Positions 22,833 to 31,019 of a stretch of DNA of 44,146 bases are shown here, in pieces. Under the pieces are notes generated by a model, which saw only the letters and a program-made list of their open reading frames with translations, did no database searches and was not told where the DNA came from. A program made the translations under genes and the position numbers. Origin of the DNA: Streptomyces sp. 130. Its GTDB lineage: Bacteria > Actinomycetota > Actinomycetes > Streptomycetales > Streptomycetaceae. Every line of letters begins with the position of its first letter. The stretch's first letter is position 1. The stretch covers positions 1 to 44,146 of the forward strand of contig NZ_VJNO01000048.1 of assembly GCF_007096885.1 (NCBI RefSeq), given 5' to 3'.

Positions 22833-24281
22833 CGTAGCAGTGTGGCGGAACTGGTGACAGTGCTGCGGTCCGAGCTGGACCGCTACTCTCCGGGTGAGAA
22901 GCTGCCGTCCAGCCGGGCCCTGGTGGACCGCTTCCGGGCGAGCCCCGTGACCGTCTCGCGGGCCGTCGCCCGGCTCGCGGCCGAAGGGCTCGTCGTGACC
23001 CGCCCCGGTTCCGGCGCCTACCGGGCGCAGCCTGCCGGGCGTCCGGCGCCCCCGGCCGGTGACACCTCCTGGCAGGAGGTCGCCCTCAGCGGTGACGGCT
23101 CCCCGTCGGCGGTGCCCCGCAGCGCCGACGCGTCCGGCCTCCTGTTCAGCCTGGCCGCCCCGCCCACCGGGGTCGTCGAGCTCAACGGCGGCTATCTGCA
23201 CGCCTCGCTCCAGCCCGAACGGGCCCTGGCCGCCGCACTGGCCCGGGCCGGCCGCCGCCCGGGGGCGTGGAGCCGCCCGCCCGTCGACGGGCTCACCGAA
23301 CTGCGCGCCTGGTTCGCCCGCGACATCGGGCCGTCGCTCGGTGCCGCCGACGTGCTGATCACCGCGGGCGGGCAGAGCGCCCTGGCCACCGCGCTGCGGG
23401 CCCTCGCCCCGCCGGGCACGCCCGTGCTGGTCGAGTCGCCCACGTACCCCGGCATGCTGGCCGCCGCCCGCGCGGCCGGGCTGCGGCCGGTGCCGGTCCC
23501 GGTGGACTCCGAGGGCGTCCGGCCCGACCTGCTCGCCGCCGCCTTCCAGGCGACCGGGGCCCGCGTCTTCGTGTGCCAGCCGCTGTTCCAGAACCCGACG
23601 GGCACGGTGCTCTCCGACGCCCGGCGCCCCGAGGTCGTCCGGATCGCCCGGGAGGCGGGGGCCTTCGTCGTCGAGGACGACTTCGCCCGGTTCCTCGCGC
23701 ACGACGACGCGGGACCGCTGCCCGGGCCGCTCGCCGCAGACGACCCCGACGGCGTCGTCGTCCACATCCGCTCGCTCACCAAGGCCGCCTCGCCCAGCCT
23801 GCGGGTGGGCGCGCTGGCCGCCCGCGGCCCGGCTCTGGAGCGGCTGCGCTCCATCCAGATCGTGGACAGCTTCTTCGTCCCCCGCCCGCTCCAGGAGGCC
23901 GCGCTCGAACTGGTCGGCTCGCCCGCCTGGGGCCGCCACCTGCGCGCCGTGTCGGCCGAGCTCGGCGCCCGCCGTACGGCGATGACGGCGGCGCTGCGGG
24001 TGGCCCTGCCGGGCCTCGGGCTGCCCCGTGTCCCGTCCGGGGGCGGCTACCTCTGGCTGACCCTGCCCGGCTCCGACGCGGGCGCGGGCGAGTCCGCGAT
24101 GGTCCGGTCCGCCCTGAGCGCGGGCGTGGCCGTCGCCCCCGGCCGCCCGTACTTCCCCGCCGAGCCCCCGGCACCGCACGTCCGCCTGAGCTTCCTCGCG
24201 GTCGCGGGCCCGGCCGAGATCACGGAGGGCGTACGGCGACTGCGTACGGCCTGGGAGGGCACCTGGGCGGCCCGCGCCTGA
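22824..24281 (+). CDS. MocR-type GntR regulator with aminotransferase domain
   Basis: A 485-residue fusion. About 1-70 is a GntR winged HTH (LPSSRALVDRFRASPVTVSR, AEGLVVTRPGSGAY). About 95-480 is a fold-type I aminotransferase with PLP lysine K320 in IRSLTKAASPSLRVGAL, plus FQNPTG and VVEDDFARFLA. MocR/PdxR/GabR proteins use the PLP domain as a sensor for amines or PLP. The target is probably the divergent EamA exporter and this gene itself. There is no Shine-Dalgarno before the ATG, so it is probably leaderless. Confidence 0.9.
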   Translation: MHERSSVAELVTVLRSELDRYSPGEKLPSSRALVDRFRASPVTVSRAVARLAAEGLVVTRPGSGAYRAQPAGRPAPPAGDTSWQEVALSGDGSPSAVPRSADASGLLFSLAAPPTGVVELNGGYLHASLQPERALAAALARAGRRPGAWSRPPVDGLTELRAWFARDIGPSLGAADVLITAGGQSALATALRALAPPGTPVLVESPTYPGMLAAARAAGLRPVPVPVDSEGVRPDLLAAAFQATGARVFVCQPLFQNPTGTVLSDARRPEVVRIAREAGAFVVEDDFARFLAHDDAGPLPGPLAADDPDGVVVHIRSLTKAASPSLRVGALAARGPALERLRSIQIVDSFFVPRPLQEAALELVGSPAWGRHLRAVSAELGARRTAMTAALRVALPGLGLPRVPSGGGYLWLTLPGSDAGAGESAMVRSALSAGVAVAPGRPYFPAEPPAPHVRLSFLAVAGPAEITEGVRRLRTAWEGTWAARA

Positions 24282-24350
24282 CGCACCCGGGCGCAGGTCT
24301 GCGCGAACGGCCTCTTGACCGGCGCCGCGATCCGCCTCACGATCGCGGCC

Positions 24351-24914
24351 ATGAGTGTTCGGGTCACGCTCCTCGCCGCGGCGCGCGGCTTTGACCTGCT
24401 CGGCGAGCGCTTCGACGACGACCGGCCGCTCGACGAGGCGGGGTGGCACGCGGTGCGGTTCGCCACCCCGGCCCTGGCACCCCTGGGCTCCGCCGAGCTG
24501 CGCTACTGCTCGCCGACCCCGCGCAGCCGTGCCACCGGTGAGGCGCTGGGCTTCCACCCGCTGGTCCAGCCGGCCCTGCGCGACTGCGACATGGGGCGCT
24601 GGCGGGGCCGTACCCTCGCCGAGGTCACCGCCGGGGAACCGGCGGCCGTGGACGCCTGGCTGTCGGACCCCCGGTCCGCGCCGCACGGCGGAGAGCCGCT
24701 GCTCGCCTTCATCTCGCGGATAGGCGGCTGGCTGGACACCCGCCCCGCCTGCGACGGCGCGATCGTGGCCGTCGCCGAGCCCGCGGTGGTCCGCGCCGCC
24801 CTCGTGTACGCGCTGAAGGCCCCGCCGGCCACCTACTGGAACGTCGACGTCGGCCCGCTCTCCACCGTCACCCTCACCGGCCGCTCGCGCCGCTGGAGCC
24901 TGCGCCTGGAGTAG
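24351..24914 (+). CDS. Histidine phosphatase-fold protein lacking catalytic histidines
   Basis: A 187-residue protein. YCSPTPRSRATGEALGF, LRDCDMGRWRGRTLAEVTAGEP and APHGGEPLLAFISRIGGWL follow the histidine phosphatase (phosphoglycerate mutase-like) superfamily. The N-terminal RHG motif is replaced (LLAAARGFD) and the second histidine (usually SHG) is replaced by VAEPAVVRAAL. Neither catalytic His is present, so it is probably a non-enzymatic binding protein. TTGACC (24314-24319) and CACGAT (24338-24343), spaced by 18, end 7 nt before the ATG and suggest a near-leaderless mRNA. Confidence 0.78.
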   Translation: MSVRVTLLAAARGFDLLGERFDDDRPLDEAGWHAVRFATPALAPLGSAELRYCSPTPRSRATGEALGFHPLVQPALRDCDMGRWRGRTLAEVTAGEPAAVDAWLSDPRSAPHGGEPLLAFISRIGGWLDTRPACDGAIVAVAEPAVVRAALVYALKAPPATYWNVDVGPLSTVTLTGRSRRWSLRLE

Positions 24915-24931
24915 GGGCGCGCCGGGCGCGG

Positions 24932-25687
24932 TCATCCCTCCCGGGCGGGCGTCTCCTTCGCGGCCGTGAGGAGGGACAGCGCCTCGGCGATGCCCTGCTC
25001 GGCTGCCGCCTTGTCGATGCCGAGGCCGCTGAGCACCCCGGAGCCGTCCTCGTGCTCCAGCAGGGCGAGCAGGATGTGCTCGGTGCCGATGTAGTTGTGC
25101 CCCATGCGCAGGGCCTCGCGGAAGGTGAGCTCCAGCGCCTTGCGCGCGTCAGCGTTGTACGGGATCAGCTCGGGGATCTCGCCCTCGGCGGCCGGGGGCA
25201 GCGCCTCGGCGGCCGCCTGCCGGACGGTGTCCAGGACCACGCCCTGGGCCTTGATGAACGCCGCCGCGAGCCCCTCGGGCTCGCCGAGGAGACCGAGGAC
25301 GAGGTGTGTGGTGCCGATCTCGGTGTTGCCGGCCGCGCGGGCCTCGTTCTGGGCCGCCATCACCACGTTCTTGGCGCGCTGCGTGAAGCGGCCGAAGCCC
25401 TGGCTCGGATCGAGGGCGGCGCCCTCGCCGGGGTCCTTGGCGACGAAGCGCTTCTGGGCGGCCTGGCGGGTCACGCCCATGCTCTTGCCGATGTCGGTCC
25501 AGGAGGCGCCGGAGCGGCGCGCCTGGTCCACGAAGTGGCCGATCAGGTGGTCGGCGACGTCGCCGAGGTGGTCGGCGGCGATGACGGCGTCCTGGAGCTG
25601 GTCCAGGGCGTCGGTGTGCACCTTCTTGATGGCCGCGATCAGGTCGTCGAGGCGGACGGGCTGCGACGGGACTACGGGATTCGTCAT
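24932..25687 (-). CDS. HTH protein with Clp N-terminal (ClpC-like) repeats
   Basis: A 251-residue protein. Residues about 59-81 (SGASWTDIGKSMGVTRQAAQKRF) form a helix-turn-helix. About 100-240 contain two Clp-N repeats (RFTQRAKNVVMAAQNEARAAG and LELTFREALRMGHNYIGTEH), as in ClpA/ClpC, but no AAA+ ATPase follows. It may act as a DNA-binding protein whose activity is tuned by the Clp machinery or by arginine-phosphorylated or otherwise damaged proteins; this is inference. It is probably autoregulated: its promoter is built from two copies of one palindrome. Confidence 0.87.
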   Translation of the reverse strand: MTNPVVPSQPVRLDDLIAAIKKVHTDALDQLQDAVIAADHLGDVADHLIGHFVDQARRSGASWTDIGKSMGVTRQAAQKRFVAKDPGEGAALDPSQGFGRFTQRAKNVVMAAQNEARAAGNTEIGTTHLVLGLLGEPEGLAAAFIKAQGVVLDTVRQAAAEALPPAAEGEIPELIPYNADARKALELTFREALRMGHNYIGTEHILLALLEHEDGSGVLSGLGIDKAAAEQGIAEALSLLTAAKETPAREG

Positions 25688-25735
25688 GTGTCAACCGTAA
25701 GTTGACACCTCCGGGGTGTCAACTACCGGTTGACA
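25687..25735 (-). promoter_or_regulatory. Leaderless promoter with two operators of the Clp-N/HTH gene
   Basis: TGTCAAC-N5-GTTGACA occurs twice, at 25689-25707 and 25717-25735, centres 28 bp apart. Read on the minus strand, one arm of the distal copy is the -35 (TTGACA, 25722-25717). TACGGT (25699-25694) is the -10, with exactly 17 bp between, and overlaps the proximal copy. The predicted start is the A of the ATG at 25687. A repressor on these sites would cover both promoter elements. Confidence 0.72.
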
Positions 25736-25785
25736 GTGCATGTATCCCGCGCACCCCACGTATCCGGAGCGCCCCCGAATGCGAA

Positions 25786-25820
25786 ACGCGCCGCCCGACG
25801 GAAAACGTCGGACGGCGCGT
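25786..25820 (-). terminator. Hairpin terminator of the cyclophilin gene
   Basis: Arms 25787-25800 and 25806-25819 pair over 14 bp, with one mismatch that becomes G-U in the minus-strand RNA, plus an outer A-T pair and loop TTTTC. On the minus strand TTT follows. It lies 20 bp past the stop. Confidence 0.7.
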
Positions 25821-25840
25821 GCGGTGCGCCGGGGCCGGGA

Positions 25841-26338
<498 letters not shown>

Positions 26339-26383
26339 AGAACCATCCTGACATCTACCCGAATGGTCCCGACGCCCGGCCCG

Positions 26384-26896
26384 TCACACACCGGTGCTCC
26401 CGTCGATCCGCTCGCGCAGGAGATCGGCGTGACCGCTGTGGCGGGCGTACTCGCCGATCATGTGGTGGTAGATCCAGCGGAGCTTCACCTCGCCGCCCAT
26501 GAAGGGCGCCGAGTCCTCCAGGGAGCGCTCGGCGCAGACCGCGCGGGCCACCGCCACCTCCTCCCGCCAGGCCGCGAGGGCACCGGCGAGCGTGGCGCTC
26601 CCGGCGAGCTCGAAGCCCCCGTCATGGCCCTCGGGCCGGAGCGGTCCGCCGTGCACCGGGGGCACGTCCTCGCCGGTCAGGACCCGCCGGAACCAGTTCC
26701 GCTCGACCTCCGCGAGGTGCTGGACGAGCCCCATCGGCGTCAGCGGCGACGGCGGCACGGAGGCGCTGCGGGCCTGCTCGTCGGTGAGGTCCTCGACCTT
26801 CTGGGCCACGGTGGCCCGGTAGAAGTCGAGCCAGCTCTCCAGGGCGGTGCGCTCGTCGGCGTCAAGGGGCGGCATCGGGCGTTCGGTGTGCGTCAT
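26384..26896 (-). CDS. DinB/DUF664-family protein
   Basis: A 170-residue four-helix-bundle protein. The motif GLVQHLAEVERNWFRRVL carries one metal-binding His and the C-terminal WIYHHMIGEYARHSGHADLLRE carries the others, as in DinB/DUF664 (YfiT-like) proteins. Many relatives are metal-dependent thiol S-transferases using mycothiol or bacillithiol; the substrate here is unknown. I chose ATG 26896; upstream residues in the open frame look non-coding. Confidence 0.85.
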   Translation of the reverse strand: MTHTERPMPPLDADERTALESWLDFYRATVAQKVEDLTDEQARSASVPPSPLTPMGLVQHLAEVERNWFRRVLTGEDVPPVHGGPLRPEGHDGGFELAGSATLAGALAAWREEVAVARAVCAERSLEDSAPFMGGEVKLRWIYHHMIGEYARHSGHADLLRERIDGSTGV

Positions 26897-26936
26897 GCTC
26901 CCCGATGCTGCCAGGCGGGTCCGACAACGCCCCGGA

Positions 26937-27728
26937 TCACGGCCTCCGGCGGGGCCTGCCGCGCTTCGGGGCGGCGCCGCCCTTCGCGCCCCGTGCCCCC
27001 TTCGCCCCGCCGGAACGGGCCGCGCCGCCCCGGGCGCCCTTCCCCGCCCCCGCACCCGAAGCGCGCTTCGGCTTGTCCCTGTCCTTGGCCTTCGGCTGAG
27101 CGGCGGACGCCGCCCCCGCCCGGCCGCGCGAGCTGTTCACCGTACGGCCGCGCACGATGCCGATGAAGTCCTCCACCTGGTCGGTGGTCTTCTCCTGCGG
27201 CCACGAGAGCGCGACGCGCGACTCCGGCGCGTCCGTCAGCGGCCGGTACGTCAGGTCCTTGCGGTGGTGCAGCCGGGCCAGCGACTGGGGGACGACGAGG
27301 ACGCCGATGCCCGCCGCGACCAGTTCGACGGCGTCCGCCGTGGTCGCGGGACGCTCCAGCGCGGGGCGGCCGGGCAGCCGCTCCCAGGGCAGGGCGTCGT
27401 CCATCGGGTGGAGCACGATCTCGTCGGCCAGCTCCGCGACCGACAGCTCGTCCACCGCCGCGATCAGGTGGTCCTTGGGGACCACGACGACCGTGGTCTC
27501 CGTGTACAGCGGGATCGCGCTGAGGTCCGTGCCCTCCACCGGCAGCCGGAGGAACCCCGCGTCGGCGTCACCGGCGCGCAGCAGCTCCTGGGCGCCGTGC
27601 GCGGGCACCTGGACGAGGGTCAGGGGGATGTCCGGCAGGCGCTCGTTCCAGATCCGCACCCATTTGGCGGGGGTCACTCCCGGGACGTACGCCAGCCGGA
27701 ACGAGGGGGTTGCTTCGGGGCCAGTCAC
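26937..27728 (-). CDS. LysR effector-binding-domain protein without HTH
   Basis: A 263-residue protein. Residues about 10-195 (FRLAYVPGVTPAKWVRIWNE, GDADAGFLRLP, AVELVAAGIGVLVVPQSLA) match the LysR substrate-binding domain, but there is no winged HTH: the protein begins where that domain begins. The last ~65 residues are a Lys/Arg/Gly/Ala-rich tail that could bind nucleic acid. The start is GTG 27728; TAACCT (minus, 27740-27735) ends 6 nt before it, fitting a leaderless mRNA. It is divergent from the DUF5997 gene with 58 bp between, and the two may work together. Confidence 0.85.
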   Translation of the reverse strand: MTGPEATPSFRLAYVPGVTPAKWVRIWNERLPDIPLTLVQVPAHGAQELLRAGDADAGFLRLPVEGTDLSAIPLYTETTVVVVPKDHLIAAVDELSVAELADEIVLHPMDDALPWERLPGRPALERPATTADAVELVAAGIGVLVVPQSLARLHHRKDLTYRPLTDAPESRVALSWPQEKTTDQVEDFIGIVRGRTVNSSRGRAGAASAAQPKAKDRDKPKRASGAGAGKGARGGAARSGGAKGARGAKGGAAPKRGRPRRRP

Positions 27729-27786
27729 CTCGCCAGGTTACCGGCCGTGGTCGAGGGGGCCGCACGTGCTGGATACCCTTGACCCC

Positions 27787-28191
27787 ATGAAGTCCCACCA
27801 GACCGCCCAGACGATGAAGCCCGCGACCGCGGCGAAGAAGCTGGGTGTGTACCTCGACGCCACCCCCGCCGAATTCCAGGAGGGCGTCGTCTCGCGCGCC
27901 GAGCTGGCGGCCCTCCAGGCCGATCCGCCCCAGTGGCTCCGCGACCTGCGGGACAACGGCCCGCACCCCCGCCCGGTCGTCGCGTCCAAGCTGGGCGTCT
28001 CCATCTCGGGACTGGCCCGCGGCGGGGTCACCGAGGCGCTGACCACCGAGCAGATCGACGCCCTGAAGCAGGACAACCCGGAGTGGCTGCGGAAGGAGCG
28101 CGCCATCCAGGCGGACGTCCGCAAGGAGAACATCCGCATCAAGGAGCGCAACGCCGAGCGCGAGGCCAAGGCGCGCGAAGAGCGCGCCTGA
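27787..28191 (+). CDS. DUF5997 family protein
   Basis: A 134-residue protein with a lysine/arginine/glutamate-rich C-terminal helix. ATAAKKLGVYLDATPAEFQEG and VVASKLGVSISGLARGGVTE each resemble the helix-turn-helix style of small DNA-binding proteins. The family has no known function but travels with the divergent HTH-less LysR effector protein in streptomycetes as far as I recall. TACCCT (27774-27779) ends 7 nt before the ATG, fitting a leaderless mRNA. It could supply the DNA-binding half of a split regulator; this is inference. Confidence 0.8.
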   Translation: MKSHQTAQTMKPATAAKKLGVYLDATPAEFQEGVVSRAELAALQADPPQWLRDLRDNGPHPRPVVASKLGVSISGLARGGVTEALTTEQIDALKQDNPEWLRKERAIQADVRKENIRIKERNAEREAKAREERA

Positions 28192-28205
28192 AGCCCGCGC
28201 ACGCA

Positions 28206-28243
28206 CGAGGGGCCCCTTCCGCCGTCGCGGGAGGGGCCCCTCG
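28206..28243. terminator. 17-bp bidirectional hairpin
   Basis: Arms 28206-28222 and 28227-28243 pair over 17 bp with one G-U position and a 4-nt loop. It separates the converging DUF5997 and FG-GAP genes. Confidence 0.78.
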
Positions 28244-28249
28244 CGTTGC

Positions 28250-29740
28250 TCAGTAGCTGTAGAGTCCGAATCCGTTGTCGCCGGCCAGGTTCAAGCCGAA
28301 CCGCGCCTTCTTGACCAGGACGCCCAGGTCGACCGGGTTGAAGGCGAGGGCGCCGGTCGTGGTCAGCCCCGTCGAGGTGCCGCGCAGCGACCAGACCGCG
28401 CCGCCGTCCGCGACCGCCTCCAGGTCCTCGTCGGGGGCGCCGGCCGTGAGATCCGCCCGGCCGTCCCCGGTGACGTCCAGCAGCCGCACCGCACCGCCGA
28501 AGTGGTCGCCCGCCTCCGCCACCCCGGGCATGCCCGTCGTGTCCTGGTGGAAGGACTTGGCGCCGGTGCCGGTCAGCCCGCCGGGCCCGCCCCTGAGCAG
28601 CACCACCGCGCCCGCGCCCGCCTTGGACTCCAGGGCCTCGAAGGGCACGCCCACCGCGAGGTCGTCGTACCCGTCGCCGTTGACGTCACCCGCGCTGAGC
28701 CGGGCCCCGAACTGGTCGCCCTTCTCGCTCACTCCAGGGACGCCCGCGGTGTCCTGGGTGATCACTTTCGTCCGGGAGGTGATCACACCGGACGCGGAGC
28801 CGTAGTAGATCTTGACGGTGCCCGGGTCCGTGGGGAAGTCCTCGTAGATGCCGTTCGGCACCACGCGGACGGCGAGGTCGTCCTTGCCGTCGCCGTCGAA
28901 GTCGCCGACCGCCGGGGACGAGCCGGAGGGCAGCCGTGTCGAGGCCGTCGACAGGCCCTGGGGGGTGCCCAGCCACAGGCTCCCGCCCTCGCTGTGCTCC
29001 TCGTAGGAGTAGAAGGTGCACAGGTCGTCGATGCCGTCGCCGTTGAAGTCGCCCACGGCGGGGTTGCTCATGGCGTTGTCCGAGGTGAACATCGTGATGC
29101 GCTGCTCGCGGACGGGCTCGCCCGCCCGGCTGAACGGCCCGTACAGCACGCTTCGCTGTTCGAGGCTTCCCTCCCCCCAGCCGTGCGCCAGCATCAGGTC
29201 GGCGTTGCCGTCGCCGTCGAAGTCGCCGGCGATGACGTTGTTCCCCATCTCGCCGGTCTCCGGCCCGGGGATGCGGACGGCGCCCTCGCCCGTGATGCCG
29301 CCGGTGCGGCCCCACAGCACGATGACGGAGCCGCGGTTGGTCGGGAGGGCCTCGTTCGTGTACACGGCGAGGTCCGTCAGTCCGTCGTGGTCGAGGTCGG
29401 CGGGGACCAGCCGGAAGCCGAACAGATTGCCCTCGGCGGGTTCGCCCGGCACCCCCGGAGTGCTCTGGTCGATGGTCATGGTGCGGGCGGCGCTCAGACC
29501 CTGCGCCGAACCGTAGGCGATGGTGAGGTATCCGGAGTAGAGCTGCCCGTTCACCGGCGCGTTCGTCGCGCCCACGACGACGTCCTGATACCCGTCCCCG
29601 TCGAAGTCCTCGCGGACGGTGGTGCCTGCCGTTGCTCCGGCCGTGCCCGCGTGCGCGCCCCCGGGCGCCGCGACGGCCACGCCGCCGGTCAGCGCCGTGG
29701 CGGCGCACACGGCCACGGTCAGCATGGTGCGAATGCCCAC
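28250..29740 (-). CDS. Secreted FG-GAP/VCBS repeat (beta-propeller) protein
   Basis: A 496-residue protein with a signal peptide (about 1-31, ending PGGAHA). It then carries seven calcium-binding DxDGDG-type loops: DFDGDGYQD, DLDHDGLTD, DFDGDGNAD, DFNGDGIDD, DFDGDGKDD, DVNGDGYDD and DVTGDGRAD. Each sits in an FG-GAP repeat (LFGFRL, QFGARL, HFGGAV), giving an integrin-alpha-like seven-bladed propeller outside the cell. Adhesion or enzyme-associated roles occur in the family; none is evident here. The start is GTG 29740 behind AAGGAG. Confidence 0.88.
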   Translation of the reverse strand: MGIRTMLTVAVCAATALTGGVAVAAPGGAHAGTAGATAGTTVREDFDGDGYQDVVVGATNAPVNGQLYSGYLTIAYGSAQGLSAARTMTIDQSTPGVPGEPAEGNLFGFRLVPADLDHDGLTDLAVYTNEALPTNRGSVIVLWGRTGGITGEGAVRIPGPETGEMGNNVIAGDFDGDGNADLMLAHGWGEGSLEQRSVLYGPFSRAGEPVREQRITMFTSDNAMSNPAVGDFNGDGIDDLCTFYSYEEHSEGGSLWLGTPQGLSTASTRLPSGSSPAVGDFDGDGKDDLAVRVVPNGIYEDFPTDPGTVKIYYGSASGVITSRTKVITQDTAGVPGVSEKGDQFGARLSAGDVNGDGYDDLAVGVPFEALESKAGAGAVVLLRGGPGGLTGTGAKSFHQDTTGMPGVAEAGDHFGGAVRLLDVTGDGRADLTAGAPDEDLEAVADGGAVWSLRGTSTGLTTTGALAFNPVDLGVLVKKARFGLNLAGDNGFGLYSY

Positions 29741-29827
29741 GGAATTCTCCTTGGTCGCGTACGCGGAGCCGACGGCGTACGAGGTGTGAGGGCTCGCATG
29801 GGAGACACGTACGACGAGGAGAAGGTT

Positions 29828-29896
29828 GCACGCCGAACGGAAGGTGAACTCGGCGTGCGGCCAAGGGAGTCGGGGGCGGCCGGGGACCGCCCCCGA
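29828..29896 (-). terminator. Tandem hairpin terminators after gap
   Basis: Two perfect stems lie just past the GAPDH stop: TCGGGGGCGG/CCGCCCCCGA (29870-29879/29887-29896, 7-nt loop) and GCACGCCGA/TCGGCGTGC (29828-29836/29850-29858, 13-nt loop). Together they separate gap from the FG-GAP gene. Confidence 0.68.
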
Positions 29897-29902
29897 GCCC
29901 TC

Positions 29903-30901
29903 CTAGCGGCCGGCCAGCAGGGTGAGCGTGTCGATCACCCGGTTGGAGAAGCCCCACTCGTTGTCGTACCAGGCGGACACCTTGACGTGGCGTCCGTCGA
30001 CCCGGGTGAGCTCCGAGTCGAAGATGGAGGACGCCGGGTTGCCGGTGATGTCGGCCGACACGAGCGGGTCCTCGGAGTATTCGAGTACGCCCGCGAGGGG
30101 ACCCTCGGCCGCCGTCCGGTACGCCTCCAGCACCTGATCGCGGGTCACGTCCCGCGCCACGGTGGTGTTCAGCTCCACGATCGACCCGACCGGGACCGGA
30201 ACGCGGATGGAGTCGCCCGACAGCTTGCCGTCGAGCCGGGGCAGCACGAGCCCGATCGCCTTCGCGGCACCGGTCGTGGTCGGCACGATGTTGACGCCGG
30301 CGGCGCGGGCGCGGCGGGCGTCGCGGTGCGGCCCGTCCTGGAGGTTCTGCTCCTGGGTGTAGGCGTGCACGGTCGTCATGAAGCCGTGCTCGATGCCGGC
30401 GAGGTCGTCCAGCACCTTGGCCAGCGGCGCGAGCGCGTTGGTGGTGCAGGAGGCGTTCGACACGATCGTGTGCAGCTCGGGGTCGTACGCCTCGCTGTTG
30501 ACGCCGTACGCGAGCGTCACGTCCGCCCCGTCCGAGGGCGCGGCGACCAGCACCCGCTTCGCTCCGGCGTCGAGGTGGGCGCGGGCGGCCTTCGCCGAGG
30601 TGAAGCGGCCGGTGGCCTCCACGGCGATGTCGACGCCCAGCTCCGCCCAGGGCAGCCGCGCGGGCTCCCGCTCCGCGAGCACCTTGATGCGGCGGCCGTC
30701 CACGACGAGGGTGTCCCCGTCCACCGTGACCGGGCGGCCCAGCCGGCCCGCGGTGGTGTCGAACGCCAGCAGCCGGGCGAGGGCGGCGGGCTCCGAGAGG
30801 TCGTTGACGGCGACCAGGTCGAGGTCGCTGTCGCGTTCGAGCAGCGCGCGCAGCACGTTGCGTCCGATGCGGCCGAATCCGTTGATGGCGATGCGAGTCA
30901 C
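29903..30901 (-). CDS. gap: Glyceraldehyde-3-phosphate dehydrogenase, type I
   Basis: A 332-residue enzyme of normal length that oxidises glyceraldehyde-3-phosphate to 1,3-bisphosphoglycerate with NAD. RIAINGFGRIGRNVLRAL is the Rossmann motif, with D34 in AVNDL favouring NAD. SNASCTTNALAPL holds catalytic C152, and HAYTQEQNLQDGPHRD and WYDNEWGFSNRV are family signatures. The AFDTTAGRLG and APSDGADVTLAYGVN segments differ from the usual glycolytic forms, so this may be a second, paralogous GAPDH. The start is GTG 30901 behind GAAGGGA. No glycolytic neighbours. Confidence 0.95.
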   Translation of the reverse strand: MTRIAINGFGRIGRNVLRALLERDSDLDLVAVNDLSEPAALARLLAFDTTAGRLGRPVTVDGDTLVVDGRRIKVLAEREPARLPWAELGVDIAVEATGRFTSAKAARAHLDAGAKRVLVAAPSDGADVTLAYGVNSEAYDPELHTIVSNASCTTNALAPLAKVLDDLAGIEHGFMTTVHAYTQEQNLQDGPHRDARRARAAGVNIVPTTTGAAKAIGLVLPRLDGKLSGDSIRVPVPVGSIVELNTTVARDVTRDQVLEAYRTAAEGPLAGVLEYSEDPLVSADITGNPASSIFDSELTRVDGRHVKVSAWYDNEWGFSNRVIDTLTLLAGR

Positions 30902-31019
30902 GTGAGATGTCCCTTCTCTCTTCGCCTCCCACGATCGCGCCCGCCGCGCGCCCCGGACAGCGGCGGGATCGCCACGGTCCGCAAGGATCCCGCCAGCCGC
31001 GCCGGGCGGCGGTACCTCC

